From assembly GCF_018221465.1 (NCBI RefSeq), contig NZ_JAAIKR010000011.1, positions 62,001 through 126,000 on the forward strand: 64,000 nucleotides of DNA, in the 5' to 3' direction. A program made the position numbers and the translations under genes. How positions within the stretch are numbered: position 1 is the stretch's first letter; each line of letters starts with the position of its first letter. Under the pieces are notes generated by a model. It had not been told where the DNA came from, did not search any database, and saw only the letters and a list, made by a program, of their open reading frames with translations. The DNA comes from Shewanella intestini (GTDB lineage Bacteria; Pseudomonadota; Gammaproteobacteria; Enterobacterales; Shewanellaceae). This document shows positions 19,193 to 27,131 of this stretch, in pieces.

Positions 19193-21355
19193 GTGTCATT
19201 TTTTTCGCGTATATTTGGGGTAACTTGGCAACAAATGCGCGCCAAGGTGCGATATCGGTTATTAGTACTGACGTTATTACCCATTTTGTTGACACTTGTT
19301 AGTTTGGTATTTATTACCATTTATTGGAATATCAGTTATACCGGTCAGCAATTGTTTATGAAGGTGAAGGCTGATCTTGCGGTGGCAAATAACACCTTGA
19401 TGCAAGTACAACAAGAGCAGCAACGCCAACTGGTTACCATTAGTCATTCATGGGAATTTCATAATTTCTACGAACAACTCATCTCTCAGGGGCGACCTCA
19501 ACAACTTGCGAATCAAGCAAAATTAAATGCACATTTAAAACAACAAAAAGCTCAATTTGGTTTAGATTTTTTACGCATATTAACCATCACTGAAGCGGCA
19601 GCTGACCCAGACTTACGTACCATGCTTGCTGGAATAAAAGACAATAAAGCCCATTCAGGTATTACGGTCGTCTCATCGCAACGACTTAAACATATTGATC
19701 CTGAATTAGCTGAAAAAGCTGTTATCCCATTAACGGAAACACTACGCGCTCAACAACCTAATAAAAAGCAAGAGCGTCGTGGTTTAATGAGCCGCAGCGT
19801 ATTACCAGTATTAGACCAACACGGTAATGTCGTGTGGTATTTAGATTGTGGTATTTTAATAAACCGTAATACCGTGATAGTCGATGCCATTCGCGACTTA
19901 GTTTACGACACCGGGACCTTGCCAGAACGCTCTATTGGTACCGTAACTATCTTTCTGGATAATATACGAGTAAGCACTAACGTACCTGTGAGCATCAAGT
20001 TCCCGGAGGAAAAAAGTATTACCAGAGCGTTGGGGTCTTTAGTGTCTGAGGACGTCCGTGAAGATGTGCTGGTTAATGGCAATATATGGGTTGACCGTGC
20101 TTTTGTGCTTAATGATTGGTTTATCGCAGCCTACTCTCCCATTATAGATATTCGTGGCAAACGTGTCGGGATGATATATACCGGCTTTTCAGAATCGCCT
20201 TTTATTCATAACTACCTACTCAATATCATTGAGCTTGGCACGATTTTGATGCTGGTATTATTGGTATCTGGTTTATTAGTTTATCGCGGTGCCTATAGTT
20301 TATTGCAACCTATTGAACAAATTCATCACGTTGTCAAAGCGGTTCAATCTGGGCGTAATGTCCGTATAGGTGAATTAGATTTAGACAGTGAAAATGAACT
20401 ATCAAATCTTGCTGAGCAATTTGACCGAATGCTCGATTTACTACAACAACGTAATGCTCAGATCCAGTCGGCTGCAGAACAGCTTGAAGTAAAAGTTGAG
20501 CAACGGACCCGTAGCTTGCAGGATAAAACAGAAGAGCTGCAACGCAATGTTGCGTTACTTAATGAAACTCGCCAGCAATTAGTGACAAACGAAAAACTCA
20601 CCGCACTAGGGGAGTTAACCGCAGGGATAGCGCATGAAATTAATAATCCTACCGCGGTTATATTAGGCAATATGGAGCTGCTTAAATATGAGCTAGGTGA
20701 TAAAGCTGAAACGGTTGAAGAAGAGATTGATCTTGTTATCCAACAAGTTGGCAGAATTAGCACCATTATTCGCAGTTTACTGCAGTACAGCAGACCGGGT
20801 GAATTTAATGCACCTATTCAAATGAATCCAGTGACGCCAATTATTGAAGAGATGTTAGTGTTAGTGCGTCATTCTATTCAACAGCAACAAGTTGAATTAG
20901 TGCAAGAGCTTAACGCCACTTGTGAAGTTGAAATTAATCAACCACAAATTTTGCAAGTGCTGATTAATATGGTTGTTAATGCCGCTCATGCCATTGAGCA
21001 ACGTGGCAAGATTTTTATTAAGACAAACGACTGGCTCAATGAAAAGGGTGAATGCATTGGGGTTAAAATTGAGATTGCCGATGAAGGCTCTGGGATTTCA
21101 GAAGAGAAATTAAGTCGCATTTTTGATCCGTTTTATACCACTCGTAAAGACGGTACTGGGCTGGGTTTATCTTTAAGCTACGGGATTATTAAGCGCATTG
21201 GCGGCACGATTGAGGTGAGTTCTGTGCTTGGTAAAGGCACTGTGTTTACTATTGGTTTGTATCATAAAGCCAAAGAAGAGGGGGCGAATAGTCCATATGT
21301 TGGGCTGCATTTTGGTGGCCGATCTAAGTTTGCAATCCAAGATGACAACGCGTGA
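19193..21355 (+). CDS. Membrane sensor histidine kinase, partner of the NtrC-type regulator
   Basis: A 720-aa inner-membrane kinase starting at GTG. TM1 is at about 22-45 and TM2 at about 343-365, enclosing a periplasmic sensor region of about 300 residues that looks like a double Cache-type domain (inference). A HAMP region and coiled coil follow to about residue 460. The H-box ELTAGIAHEINNPTAV has phospho-acceptor His481, and the ATP-binding domain has NMVVNAAHAIE (N box), ADEGSGIS (G1), FYTTRKDGTGLGLSLSYGI (F/G2). Architecture resembles NtrB/DctB-type kinases. The signal is unknown; tungstate or molybdate status is suggested only by context. Confidence 0.92.
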   Translation: MSFFSRIFGVTWQQMRAKVRYRLLVLTLLPILLTLVSLVFITIYWNISYTGQQLFMKVKADLAVANNTLMQVQQEQQRQLVTISHSWEFHNFYEQLISQGRPQQLANQAKLNAHLKQQKAQFGLDFLRILTITEAAADPDLRTMLAGIKDNKAHSGITVVSSQRLKHIDPELAEKAVIPLTETLRAQQPNKKQERRGLMSRSVLPVLDQHGNVVWYLDCGILINRNTVIVDAIRDLVYDTGTLPERSIGTVTIFLDNIRVSTNVPVSIKFPEEKSITRALGSLVSEDVREDVLVNGNIWVDRAFVLNDWFIAAYSPIIDIRGKRVGMIYTGFSESPFIHNYLLNIIELGTILMLVLLVSGLLVYRGAYSLLQPIEQIHHVVKAVQSGRNVRIGELDLDSENELSNLAEQFDRMLDLLQQRNAQIQSAAEQLEVKVEQRTRSLQDKTEELQRNVALLNETRQQLVTNEKLTALGELTAGIAHEINNPTAVILGNMELLKYELGDKAETVEEEIDLVIQQVGRISTIIRSLLQYSRPGEFNAPIQMNPVTPIIEEMLVLVRHSIQQQQVELVQELNATCEVEINQPQILQVLINMVVNAAHAIEQRGKIFIKTNDWLNEKGECIGVKIEIADEGSGISEEKLSRIFDPFYTTRKDGTGLGLSLSYGIIKRIGGTIEVSSVLGKGTVFTIGLYHKAKEEGANSPYVGLHFGGRSKFAIQDDNA

Positions 21356-21421
21356 TGAGATTATGTATTTATATTCGTTAAAAAGATGAATGTTTTTTGA
21401 TATATCGCCTAAAATGCAGAC

Positions 21422-21535
21422 AAAAAAAAGCCGGGTGATGAACCCGGCCACAAAGAGTGTATGAGCAATGTTGTACTGATAAACCCGGAGAATAATTAAA
21501 GTGATGAGTCTTTAACTATCAAGGTTTTGGAACGC
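21422..21535 (-). ncRNA. ryhB: RyhB-like iron-responsive small RNA
   Basis: Minus-strand transcript of about 114 nt predicted from promoter to terminator. It contains ACAACATTGCTCAT (complement of 21461-21474), sharing ACATTGCTCA with the conserved core of E. coli RyhB. It ends in the hairpin GCCGGG-TGATGAA-type loop-CCCGGC (21430-21448) followed by eight U, also like the E. coli RyhB terminator. A Fur-box-like sequence overlaps its promoter. An RyhB RNA has been described in Shewanella oneidensis as I remember it. RyhB pairs with mRNAs of iron-using proteins with Hfq; the targets here are not known. Confidence 0.82.
21430..21448 (-). terminator. Intrinsic terminator of the RyhB-like RNA
   Basis: Six G/C pairs (GCCGGG / CCCGGC) with a seven-base loop. 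On the minus strand it is followed by eight T (21429-21422). There is no T run on the plus side, so it does not serve the histidine kinase gene. Confidence 0.85.
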
Positions 21536-21541
21536 ACGTAA

Positions 21542-21570
21542 ATAGTAATCATTATCATTAATATTTGCAA
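21542..21570 (-). promoter_or_regulatory. Promoter and Fur box of the RyhB-like RNA
   Basis: On the minus strand TTGCAA, 17 bases, TACTAT (-10 at 21547-21542). Between and over them lies ATTAATGATAATGATTACT, which matches about 14 of 19 positions of the Fur consensus GATAATGATAATCATTATC. Fur with iron would block RNA polymerase here, so the RNA should be made under iron limitation. Confidence 0.78.
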
Positions 21571-21622
21571 GTTTGAATGTAAAAAAAGTGCTTATCTTTA
21601 CAAAATAATTTTTAAGCTATTG

Positions 21623-22078
21623 TTATAATTGCTTTTGTAAGTGTAACTTGTGGTTTGGTACTTCGCTTGCTTCGATAACGGCAGTGATGTGATACTTCTG
21701 ATTGACCAACAGATTTAGCATGGCGTTAAAATGATTATGGGTTTTTACTGTCATTGTGTGGTAATTCTGCTGCATGGCCCAATTTTCTTGAAATGCTAAC
21801 ATTGATTTTGCTAATCCCAGTTTTCTAAAGTCAGGGTGTACACCGCCAAGCCAACTATAAAAAGTCTGTTCTGATTGGGCGTAACCTAGCTTGAATCCCG
21901 CCATTTCTCCTTCCACATAAGCAATTAATATCAGTATATTTTTGTTGATTAGCTTTTGTTCTAACTCTGCAGCGGTTTGTGGGTTATTAAGTTCAGGGAT
22001 CGACAGCGTTAATTTAGATAATTGCTGCACTATTTGGGGCGTAAGTTGGGTATAAGCTTTGATTTCAGTGGAGTACAT
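21623..22078 (-). CDS. GNAT family N-acetyltransferase
   Basis: A 151-aa single-domain acetyltransferase. The acetyl-CoA-binding region is HPDFRKLGLAKSMLAFQENWA (Q/RxxGxG/A-like, here RKLGLA), preceded by the strand GFKLGYAQ and a FYSWLGGV segment. The ATG at 22078 is chosen because GGGAG stands seven bases upstream; a TTG two codons earlier would sit on the Shine-Dalgarno. The substrate is unknown. It is separated from the RyhB-like RNA by about 90 bases. Confidence 0.82.
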   Translation of the reverse strand: MYSTEIKAYTQLTPQIVQQLSKLTLSIPELNNPQTAAELEQKLINKNILILIAYVEGEMAGFKLGYAQSEQTFYSWLGGVHPDFRKLGLAKSMLAFQENWAMQQNYHTMTVKTHNHFNAMLNLLVNQKYHITAVIEASEVPNHKLHLQKQL

Positions 22079-22218
22079 CTTCAATCTCCCTCTTCTAATT
22101 ATATGAACGACTATTTTATTGAAACATTACATGAGGACGGGCAAGTAGGGTAGGTGTGGCGTTGGTTATTTGAGCAAACTGTGAGATTGGTAGGTTTACT
22201 CAAATAACCTGATAAAAA

Positions 22219-22884
22219 TTAGTGTGAGCTAACGTTTGAATGCGCTTGGGTAGTTAAGATTTTATCTTGCAATATTTTTAGCAAGACACCATAAGCAGGT
22301 AAAAATAACCCTAAGCTGACAATCAATTTGAAACTGTAATCAACGGTGGCTATTTCTGGCCAGTGTTGCGCCATAAAGGCATCGTTTGATGCATAAAATG
22401 CCACACTGAAAAACACTAACGTGTCGACTAAATTGCCAACGACAGTCGATGCAGCAGGGGCTGCCCACCAGTATTTAAGGGTGCGTAATTTGGCAAAGAC
22501 ACTAATATCCATCAGCTGACCCACAAGGTAAGCAACGAAGCTTGCAAAGGCAATACGAAATACAAATTGATTAATTTCAGCTAATGCACCTAAGCCCTGA
22601 AATTGACCTTGGGTAAATATCACTCCAACAACATAAGAAATAAGTAGCGCTGGTAGCATGGCTTTAAAAATAATGACCCGAGCAGCTTGTTGACCAAATA
22701 TACGTACAGTGAGATCGGTTGCCAGATATACAAAAGGAAAACTAAATGCTCCCCAAGTGGTGTGATAGCCAAATATTTGAAAGGGCAGTTGTACCAAGTA
22801 ATTGCTGGCACAAATAATAAGGATGTGAAAGCTGACTAATAAAGTCAGTGCGCGGTGCTTTTGCGTCGCGGTAAGCGATAACAT
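22219..22884 (-). CDS. yhhQ: Queuosine precursor (preQ0/preQ1) transporter, YhhQ family
   Basis: A 221-aa integral membrane protein with about six hydrophobic segments. Hallmarks of the YhhQ/VUT family are visible: NYLVQLPF, WGAFSFPFVYLATDLTVRIFG, and VGNLVDTLVFFSVAFYA. The family imports 7-deazaguanine precursors for queuosine tRNA modification. A preQ1-I-like RNA element overlaps its ribosome binding site (22892-22928), which independently supports the assignment. Confidence 0.92.
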   Translation of the reverse strand: MLSLTATQKHRALTLLVSFHILIICASNYLVQLPFQIFGYHTTWGAFSFPFVYLATDLTVRIFGQQAARVIIFKAMLPALLISYVVGVIFTQGQFQGLGALAEINQFVFRIAFASFVAYLVGQLMDISVFAKLRTLKYWWAAPAASTVVGNLVDTLVFFSVAFYASNDAFMAQHWPEIATVDYSFKLIVSLGLFLPAYGVLLKILQDKILTTQAHSNVSSH

Positions 22885-22891
22885 ATTGTGG

Positions 22892-22928
22892 CCTTTTTAT
22901 TGAAGTTGCACGGGGTGAGGGAACCCGT
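22892..22928 (-). promoter_or_regulatory. Candidate preQ1-I riboswitch in the yhhQ leader
   Basis: Read on the minus strand: stem ACGGG / CCCGU, loop beginning UUC directly after GGG (giving the GGUUC of preQ1-I), CACCC on the 3' side, then an A-rich tail (CAAUAAAAAGG). The loop CCU can pair with the AGG of the Shine-Dalgarno to form the H-type pseudoknot. Total span is 37 nt, the size of the smallest natural preQ1-I aptamers. Ligand binding would hide the ribosome binding site seven bases from the ATG. Confidence 0.62.
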
Positions 22929-22942
22929 TATGTACGCAGGTA

Positions 22943-22971
22943 AAAATAACGATAAATTAGTTTTCGTTCAA
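22943..22971 (-). promoter_or_regulatory. Predicted yhhQ promoter
   Basis: Minus strand TTGAAC, 17 bases, TATTTT. The start would fall near 22936, just before the riboswitch-like stem. Both boxes are only moderate matches. Confidence 0.45.
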
Positions 22972-23155
22972 TCTGAGCACAATGACAGTGATAAATATTC
23001 AGTGACCAATCAATGCTAACAGACATCAATGATGTGGCTATATTATTGGTAACAGCTTTTTGGGGGCGGGATAATAGCAAAAGTAACCTCACAGGAAAAG
23101 CGTCAGTTTTCGCAAACGCCTTAATATGAGAGATTGTTCTGAGTGAAGTCCTTGA

Positions 23156-24514
23156 TTAAAAATCAATTAAAATAGACATGATCGTTGCGAGTTTATTTTC
23201 TAGCTCCTGCCACTCGGCTTGAGGATCAGAACCTGCAACAATGCCTGCACCTGCAAATAAATTAATTCGTCTCGGTTCAATGAGTGCGCTACGAATAGCG
23301 ACTGAAAACTCAGATTCATAATGATTTAAATAACCACATGCGCCAGCATACCAACCGCGAGCATAGCCTTCGCGTTGGCGAATAAAATTCAATGCTGAAA
23401 AACGAGGCAGTCCACCAACAGCAGGCGTTGGGTGCAGTGCTTTTAGTAGGTCAAAATCACTTACACCCATTTTCAACTGAGCACGAATATCGCGATGTAA
23501 ATGTTGAATATGGTTGAGTTTAAAAATTTTAGGGACTTCTTCAGCGCCGACATACTGACTCAGTGATGCCAGTGATTCAACAATATGCTGTCTGACGAGT
23601 TGGTTTTCGTGACTGTTTTTGGTGTCATCAAGAAGTTGTTGCGCTAAGCATTGATCCTCTTCCTGATTTAAACCTCTTATGGTTGTTCCAGCTAATGCCT
23701 CAGTATATAACTCTTGTTGGCGACGCAGATATAAACGCTCAGGAGAACAGGAAATAAAGGCTTTGTTTTTTGAAAACTGGAACCCAAATTGGAAACTATT
23801 GGGGTTACGTCCTTGCCAACAAGCAAGCAGTGTCCAAGGATCAATAATGTCGTCTACTTCTAGTTGCGTTTGGCGCGACAGTACGACTTTAGGGGTGGTT
23901 TTATTAAATTGTTGCTGAGTGACTTGTTCAACAAGCTCTTGCCAACGAGGGTAATTGGGTAGATCGCTGCGGCCCATCAAAGCCAATTTTTTAGGTGGTG
24001 ATAGTGGCGTGGCACGTTGGATTTGCATTAATGCTGCTAGAGCGTCTTCACATTCTTGTTGTGGGCAAGTGTTGTCAAAGTTGAGGTTGAGCAAAATACG
24101 AATGGTGTTGCCATTACGACGAATTTCAATCCGTGGTAAAACAAAGCGTGCTCGACCAAACTCACCCCAGCATTCAACGCTGCGATCAAACGCTAAGCCG
24201 CCGTAGTAACGGATATCTTGACCATGACTTTTACCCCGTTGATTTTGGTAAAGCTCTGCTAAGCTGTCATCATCAATTTGGTCTTCAAAGAAAAAGTCTT
24301 TACATGAGCCTATCGCGGCAACTTCTTCTATTTTGTCACGTCCATGCCAATAAATCTTAGGGTAAATAACTTGTGAGCCAAGCCAAGACAAAACCGGTAC
24401 AGAAGGAGCATCTGCCGATAATTGTACAATAGGCTCTATCACAGGCGTTTGTTTTAGTTTAATGAGCTTTTCTTTTAACTCATTAATTTGTTGTGAAAAA
24501 ACGTGGCCTGACAA
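23156..24514 (-). CDS. menF: Isochorismate synthase (menaquinone pathway)
   Basis: Chorismate-utilising enzyme that makes isochorismate for menaquinone. The 452-aa protein has the C-terminal catalytic block with AGTTIRG, ELVRQHIVES-like NQLVRQHIVESL, HPTPAVGGLPR and YAGACGY, FAGAGIVAGSDPQ. I choose the TTG at 24514: GGAG lies seven bases upstream and a TATAAT -10 box (minus strand 24556-24551) falls just before it. The longer frame from ATG 24619 would begin upstream of that promoter. Menaquinone is the main anaerobic quinone in Shewanella-type respirers. Confidence 0.92.
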   Translation of the reverse strand: MSGHVFSQQINELKEKLIKLKQTPVIEPIVQLSADAPSVPVLSWLGSQVIYPKIYWHGRDKIEEVAAIGSCKDFFFEDQIDDDSLAELYQNQRGKSHGQDIRYYGGLAFDRSVECWGEFGRARFVLPRIEIRRNGNTIRILLNLNFDNTCPQQECEDALAALMQIQRATPLSPPKKLALMGRSDLPNYPRWQELVEQVTQQQFNKTTPKVVLSRQTQLEVDDIIDPWTLLACWQGRNPNSFQFGFQFSKNKAFISCSPERLYLRRQQELYTEALAGTTIRGLNQEEDQCLAQQLLDDTKNSHENQLVRQHIVESLASLSQYVGAEEVPKIFKLNHIQHLHRDIRAQLKMGVSDFDLLKALHPTPAVGGLPRFSALNFIRQREGYARGWYAGACGYLNHYESEFSVAIRSALIEPRRINLFAGAGIVAGSDPQAEWQELENKLATIMSILIDF

Positions 24515-24851
24515 TGTATTCTCCAATAATGCACGAGCGCGATAATGTAAATTATAGTGACTTTTGAAACGCAATAAAAAGTTAATATACCAGCAGCGAA
24601 TTAAAAAGCCGATAAGCAATTATCAGTCTTGTGACAATCTAAAAGAAATATCTAATACGAGGTGATTAACAAAAAAGCACAAACTCTTGAAGTAAGAGGT
24701 CTAAGAGCGCATGCTACAACGATATATGGAATAAATGTGTCATAGCTTTGGTAAATATCGCTGATAAAGCTTAACATTAATGAAGAATGCTAATTCTTTT
24801 ATTTTCCCTTATTTATTCTACACAACATTGTCTTTCTGGAGTGGTTTTTAC
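24515..24851. other. Divergent menF / HD-GYP intergenic region
   Basis: About 340 bases. It holds a TATAAT on the minus strand at 24556-24551 that would start menF mRNA near 24544. No clear promoter for the plus-strand HD-GYP gene and no other gene were seen. Confidence 0.5.
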
Positions 24852-26045
24852 ATGAGTGATTCAACGGAATCAGCCAATGTCATAAAAATACCGGTGAGTA
24901 AATTATCAGTCGGTATGTTTGTAACCGCGTTTGATCAAAACAATAGTCAAATGGCGATTTCTAATGCTGGACAAATTAAAAATCGGCAAGCGATAACCAC
25001 GTTAGTTAAAAATGGGATTAAAACGGTATGGGTGGATGTTGAACGTTCTTCTGAAGCCAGTGGTTTAAAAAAGAAGGAACCGAGGACAACAAGTAATCCG
25101 TTAAGAGGAAAGCCGGCGCTCAACCCGCGCGATATCAAGCAAAAACATGCCAAAAAAATTCTTGCCGAAGCTAAATGCCTTATTCAAAAGGTAATGTCAG
25201 AAACTTTCGAAGGTAAAGCGATTGAAGTTGAGCCGTTTGCGGAAATTGCTGACAAAATGATTGAGTCAGTTGTGGGTGATGCAGATGCATTCAAATGTAT
25301 TTCAGCACTGCGTACTAAAGATGCTTACTTGCTTGAACATTCAATTAATGTGGCGTTTTTATTAGTGACGTTTGGTCGCCATTTAAATATCGATAATGCA
25401 CTGGTTAAGCAAATGGCCATAGGCGGGATTTTGCATGATATTGGCAAAGTGAATGTCGATACTACCATCTTACAAAAGCCAGCTAAATTAACCCCTGAAG
25501 AGTTTGAAAAAATGAAACTGCATCAGGTTTATGCCATCGATATTATGAAAGATATTGAAGGTTTGTCTCAAACAAGTATCGATGTGTGTTTAATGCATCA
25601 TGAAAAATTGGATGGAACCGGTTATCCCAAAGGTTTAATCGATGAGCAAATACCGCAACATGGACGCATGGGGTGTATTGTCGATATCTATGATGCGCTA
25701 ACTGCCACACGTTGTTATAAAGAGGCAATGAGTCCAGCTGCCGCGTTTAAAGTGTTAATAAGCTTAACGCCACATCATCTAGACCAAAAGTTGGTTTATG
25801 AGTTTATTCGTTGTGTTGGCATTTATCCCGTTGGATCGTTAGTACAATTATCTGATGATAGAGTAGGTATTGTATGGGACTCAAAAGGACGCAATCCTTT
25901 AAACCCTATCGTGAAATGTTTTTATTCACTAAAACATAAACGCTATACCAAGGTTGCATTTGTCGACCTGAAAAAGTCAGAGTTAAATATTGAGCGTGGC
26001 GTATCACCTAGTTCATTAGAAGCTGACCCGTCGCCTTTTTATTAA
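24852..26045 (+). CDS. HD-GYP domain protein (putative cyclic-di-GMP phosphodiesterase)
   Basis: A 397-aa protein with an N-terminal DUF3391-like domain (IPVSKLSVGMFVTAFDQN) and an HD-GYP domain in the middle. The HD motif is HDIGKVNV, metal ligands include HHEKLDGTGYPKGL, and the GYP signature is intact, so catalytic degradation of c-di-GMP is likely. The frame opens at 24780, but the ATG at 24852 (MSDSTESANVIKI) has GGAG upstream and starts where the conserved domain starts. There is no membrane segment after this start, so a cytoplasmic enzyme is expected. Confidence 0.9.
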   Translation: MSDSTESANVIKIPVSKLSVGMFVTAFDQNNSQMAISNAGQIKNRQAITTLVKNGIKTVWVDVERSSEASGLKKKEPRTTSNPLRGKPALNPRDIKQKHAKKILAEAKCLIQKVMSETFEGKAIEVEPFAEIADKMIESVVGDADAFKCISALRTKDAYLLEHSINVAFLLVTFGRHLNIDNALVKQMAIGGILHDIGKVNVDTTILQKPAKLTPEEFEKMKLHQVYAIDIMKDIEGLSQTSIDVCLMHHEKLDGTGYPKGLIDEQIPQHGRMGCIVDIYDALTATRCYKEAMSPAAAFKVLISLTPHHLDQKLVYEFIRCVGIYPVGSLVQLSDDRVGIVWDSKGRNPLNPIVKCFYSLKHKRYTKVAFVDLKKSELNIERGVSPSSLEADPSPFY

Positions 26046-26136
26046 AACTATAAACATCAATATTAATATCTATTTTTGCCATCTTTATGATGGTTTTTTA
26101 TTGGGCTCAATTTAGCATTAACAGTAAGGGATAAAG

Positions 26137-26763
26137 ATGAGAACGGTAATGTCAGTGTGTTTAATCATTGTCTCTATGGGGTTATTAATTCCAGGTATAA
26201 CCCAACCTGTACTCACGATTACAGGAACGATTGAAAAGTCACAATTAGTTGATAGCGGGATGGACATGTTCATTGAAAGTATCCCACAACATTCCCAAAG
26301 TAGTGCAAAGAACATGCTCAATATTGCCGTGGGTATGCTGGGGCTCGATGAGGTTACAGGCACGGTTGAAGTGTTTCATAAATCGCGAAGTATCTTAGAT
26401 ACAATAAATGAACTGTATCAGTCGCAACATGTATTTGTGGCGCTAATGGTTGGACTCTTTAGTGTTGTCATTCCGTCGTTAAAACTATTGATGCTATTGA
26501 TGATTAATTTTCCAATACCCTCATCGCTTAAGAATATGCTGTTAAAGATGATGACAGCCATTGGAAAGTGGTCAATGGCCGATGTATTTGTAGTGGCGTT
26601 AATTATTGTCTATATGGCTGGAAATGCCTCTGCAGGAATGGGGGATATGCTAGTGACTCAAGCACAATTTGAAAGTGGTTTTTATTATTTTAGTGGCTAT
26701 TGCTTATTGGCCGTCGCATTGCAGTTTTGGTTAAAACCTAGCGATAAACAAGTGATAAATTAA
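26137..26763 (+). CDS. PqiA-like integral membrane protein
   Basis: A 208-aa inner-membrane protein with hydrophobic segments near residues 5-25, 95-122, 140-165 and 180-198. The segment GKWSMADVFVVALIIVYM is the signature of the paraquat-inducible protein A (PqiA/YebS) family, whose larger members work with MCE proteins in lipid traffic across the envelope. This is a single-domain, short version without the zinc ribbons and with no MCE gene beside it. A specific function cannot be given. Confidence 0.75.
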   Translation: MRTVMSVCLIIVSMGLLIPGITQPVLTITGTIEKSQLVDSGMDMFIESIPQHSQSSAKNMLNIAVGMLGLDEVTGTVEVFHKSRSILDTINELYQSQHVFVALMVGLFSVVIPSLKLLMLLMINFPIPSSLKNMLLKMMTAIGKWSMADVFVVALIIVYMAGNASAGMGDMLVTQAQFESGFYYFSGYCLLAVALQFWLKPSDKQVIN

Positions 26764-26887
26764 TCTGCTTTTGAGCGATGAAAATCGGCCTTATGCTTTT
26801 ATTAGTAATAAGTTAGAAAAGATTGGTATTGGCAAGTTTTATCAGCCACTTAGATAATTCGTCATAGTTAAGCTATGGAGAATTAAC

Positions 26888-27070
26888 ATGAAATCGTTAT
26901 CAGGCAGTAAGCAATTAAAATCAATATTCATCTTGTTATTGTGTGTTATTGCCGTTGCCGCATCATTGCTCACCAGTGGGTTGATCACCGCGGTGATTGA
27001 ATTACTGGTGTTTGCTACCTTGCTATGGTTGGTTTTATCAAAACCGTATATCGATGAAAATGTAGAATGA
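26888..27070 (+). CDS. Small membrane protein (60 aa), unknown function
   Basis: Sixty codons with GGAGA seven bases before the ATG. The protein has a basic N-terminus, two closely spaced hydrophobic stretches (about 12-32 and 34-50) and an acidic tail PYIDENVE. It may span the membrane as a helical hairpin. I do not recognise a family. The good ribosome binding site and membrane-like composition argue for a real gene. Confidence 0.6.
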   Translation: MKSLSGSKQLKSIFILLLCVIAVAASLLTSGLITAVIELLVFATLLWLVLSKPYIDENVE

Positions 27071-27131
27071 AATGTCAGTTGCAGCAAATCTTCAATGCAT
27101 TTGCTGCAATCGCAAATTTATGCCGCTTTTA

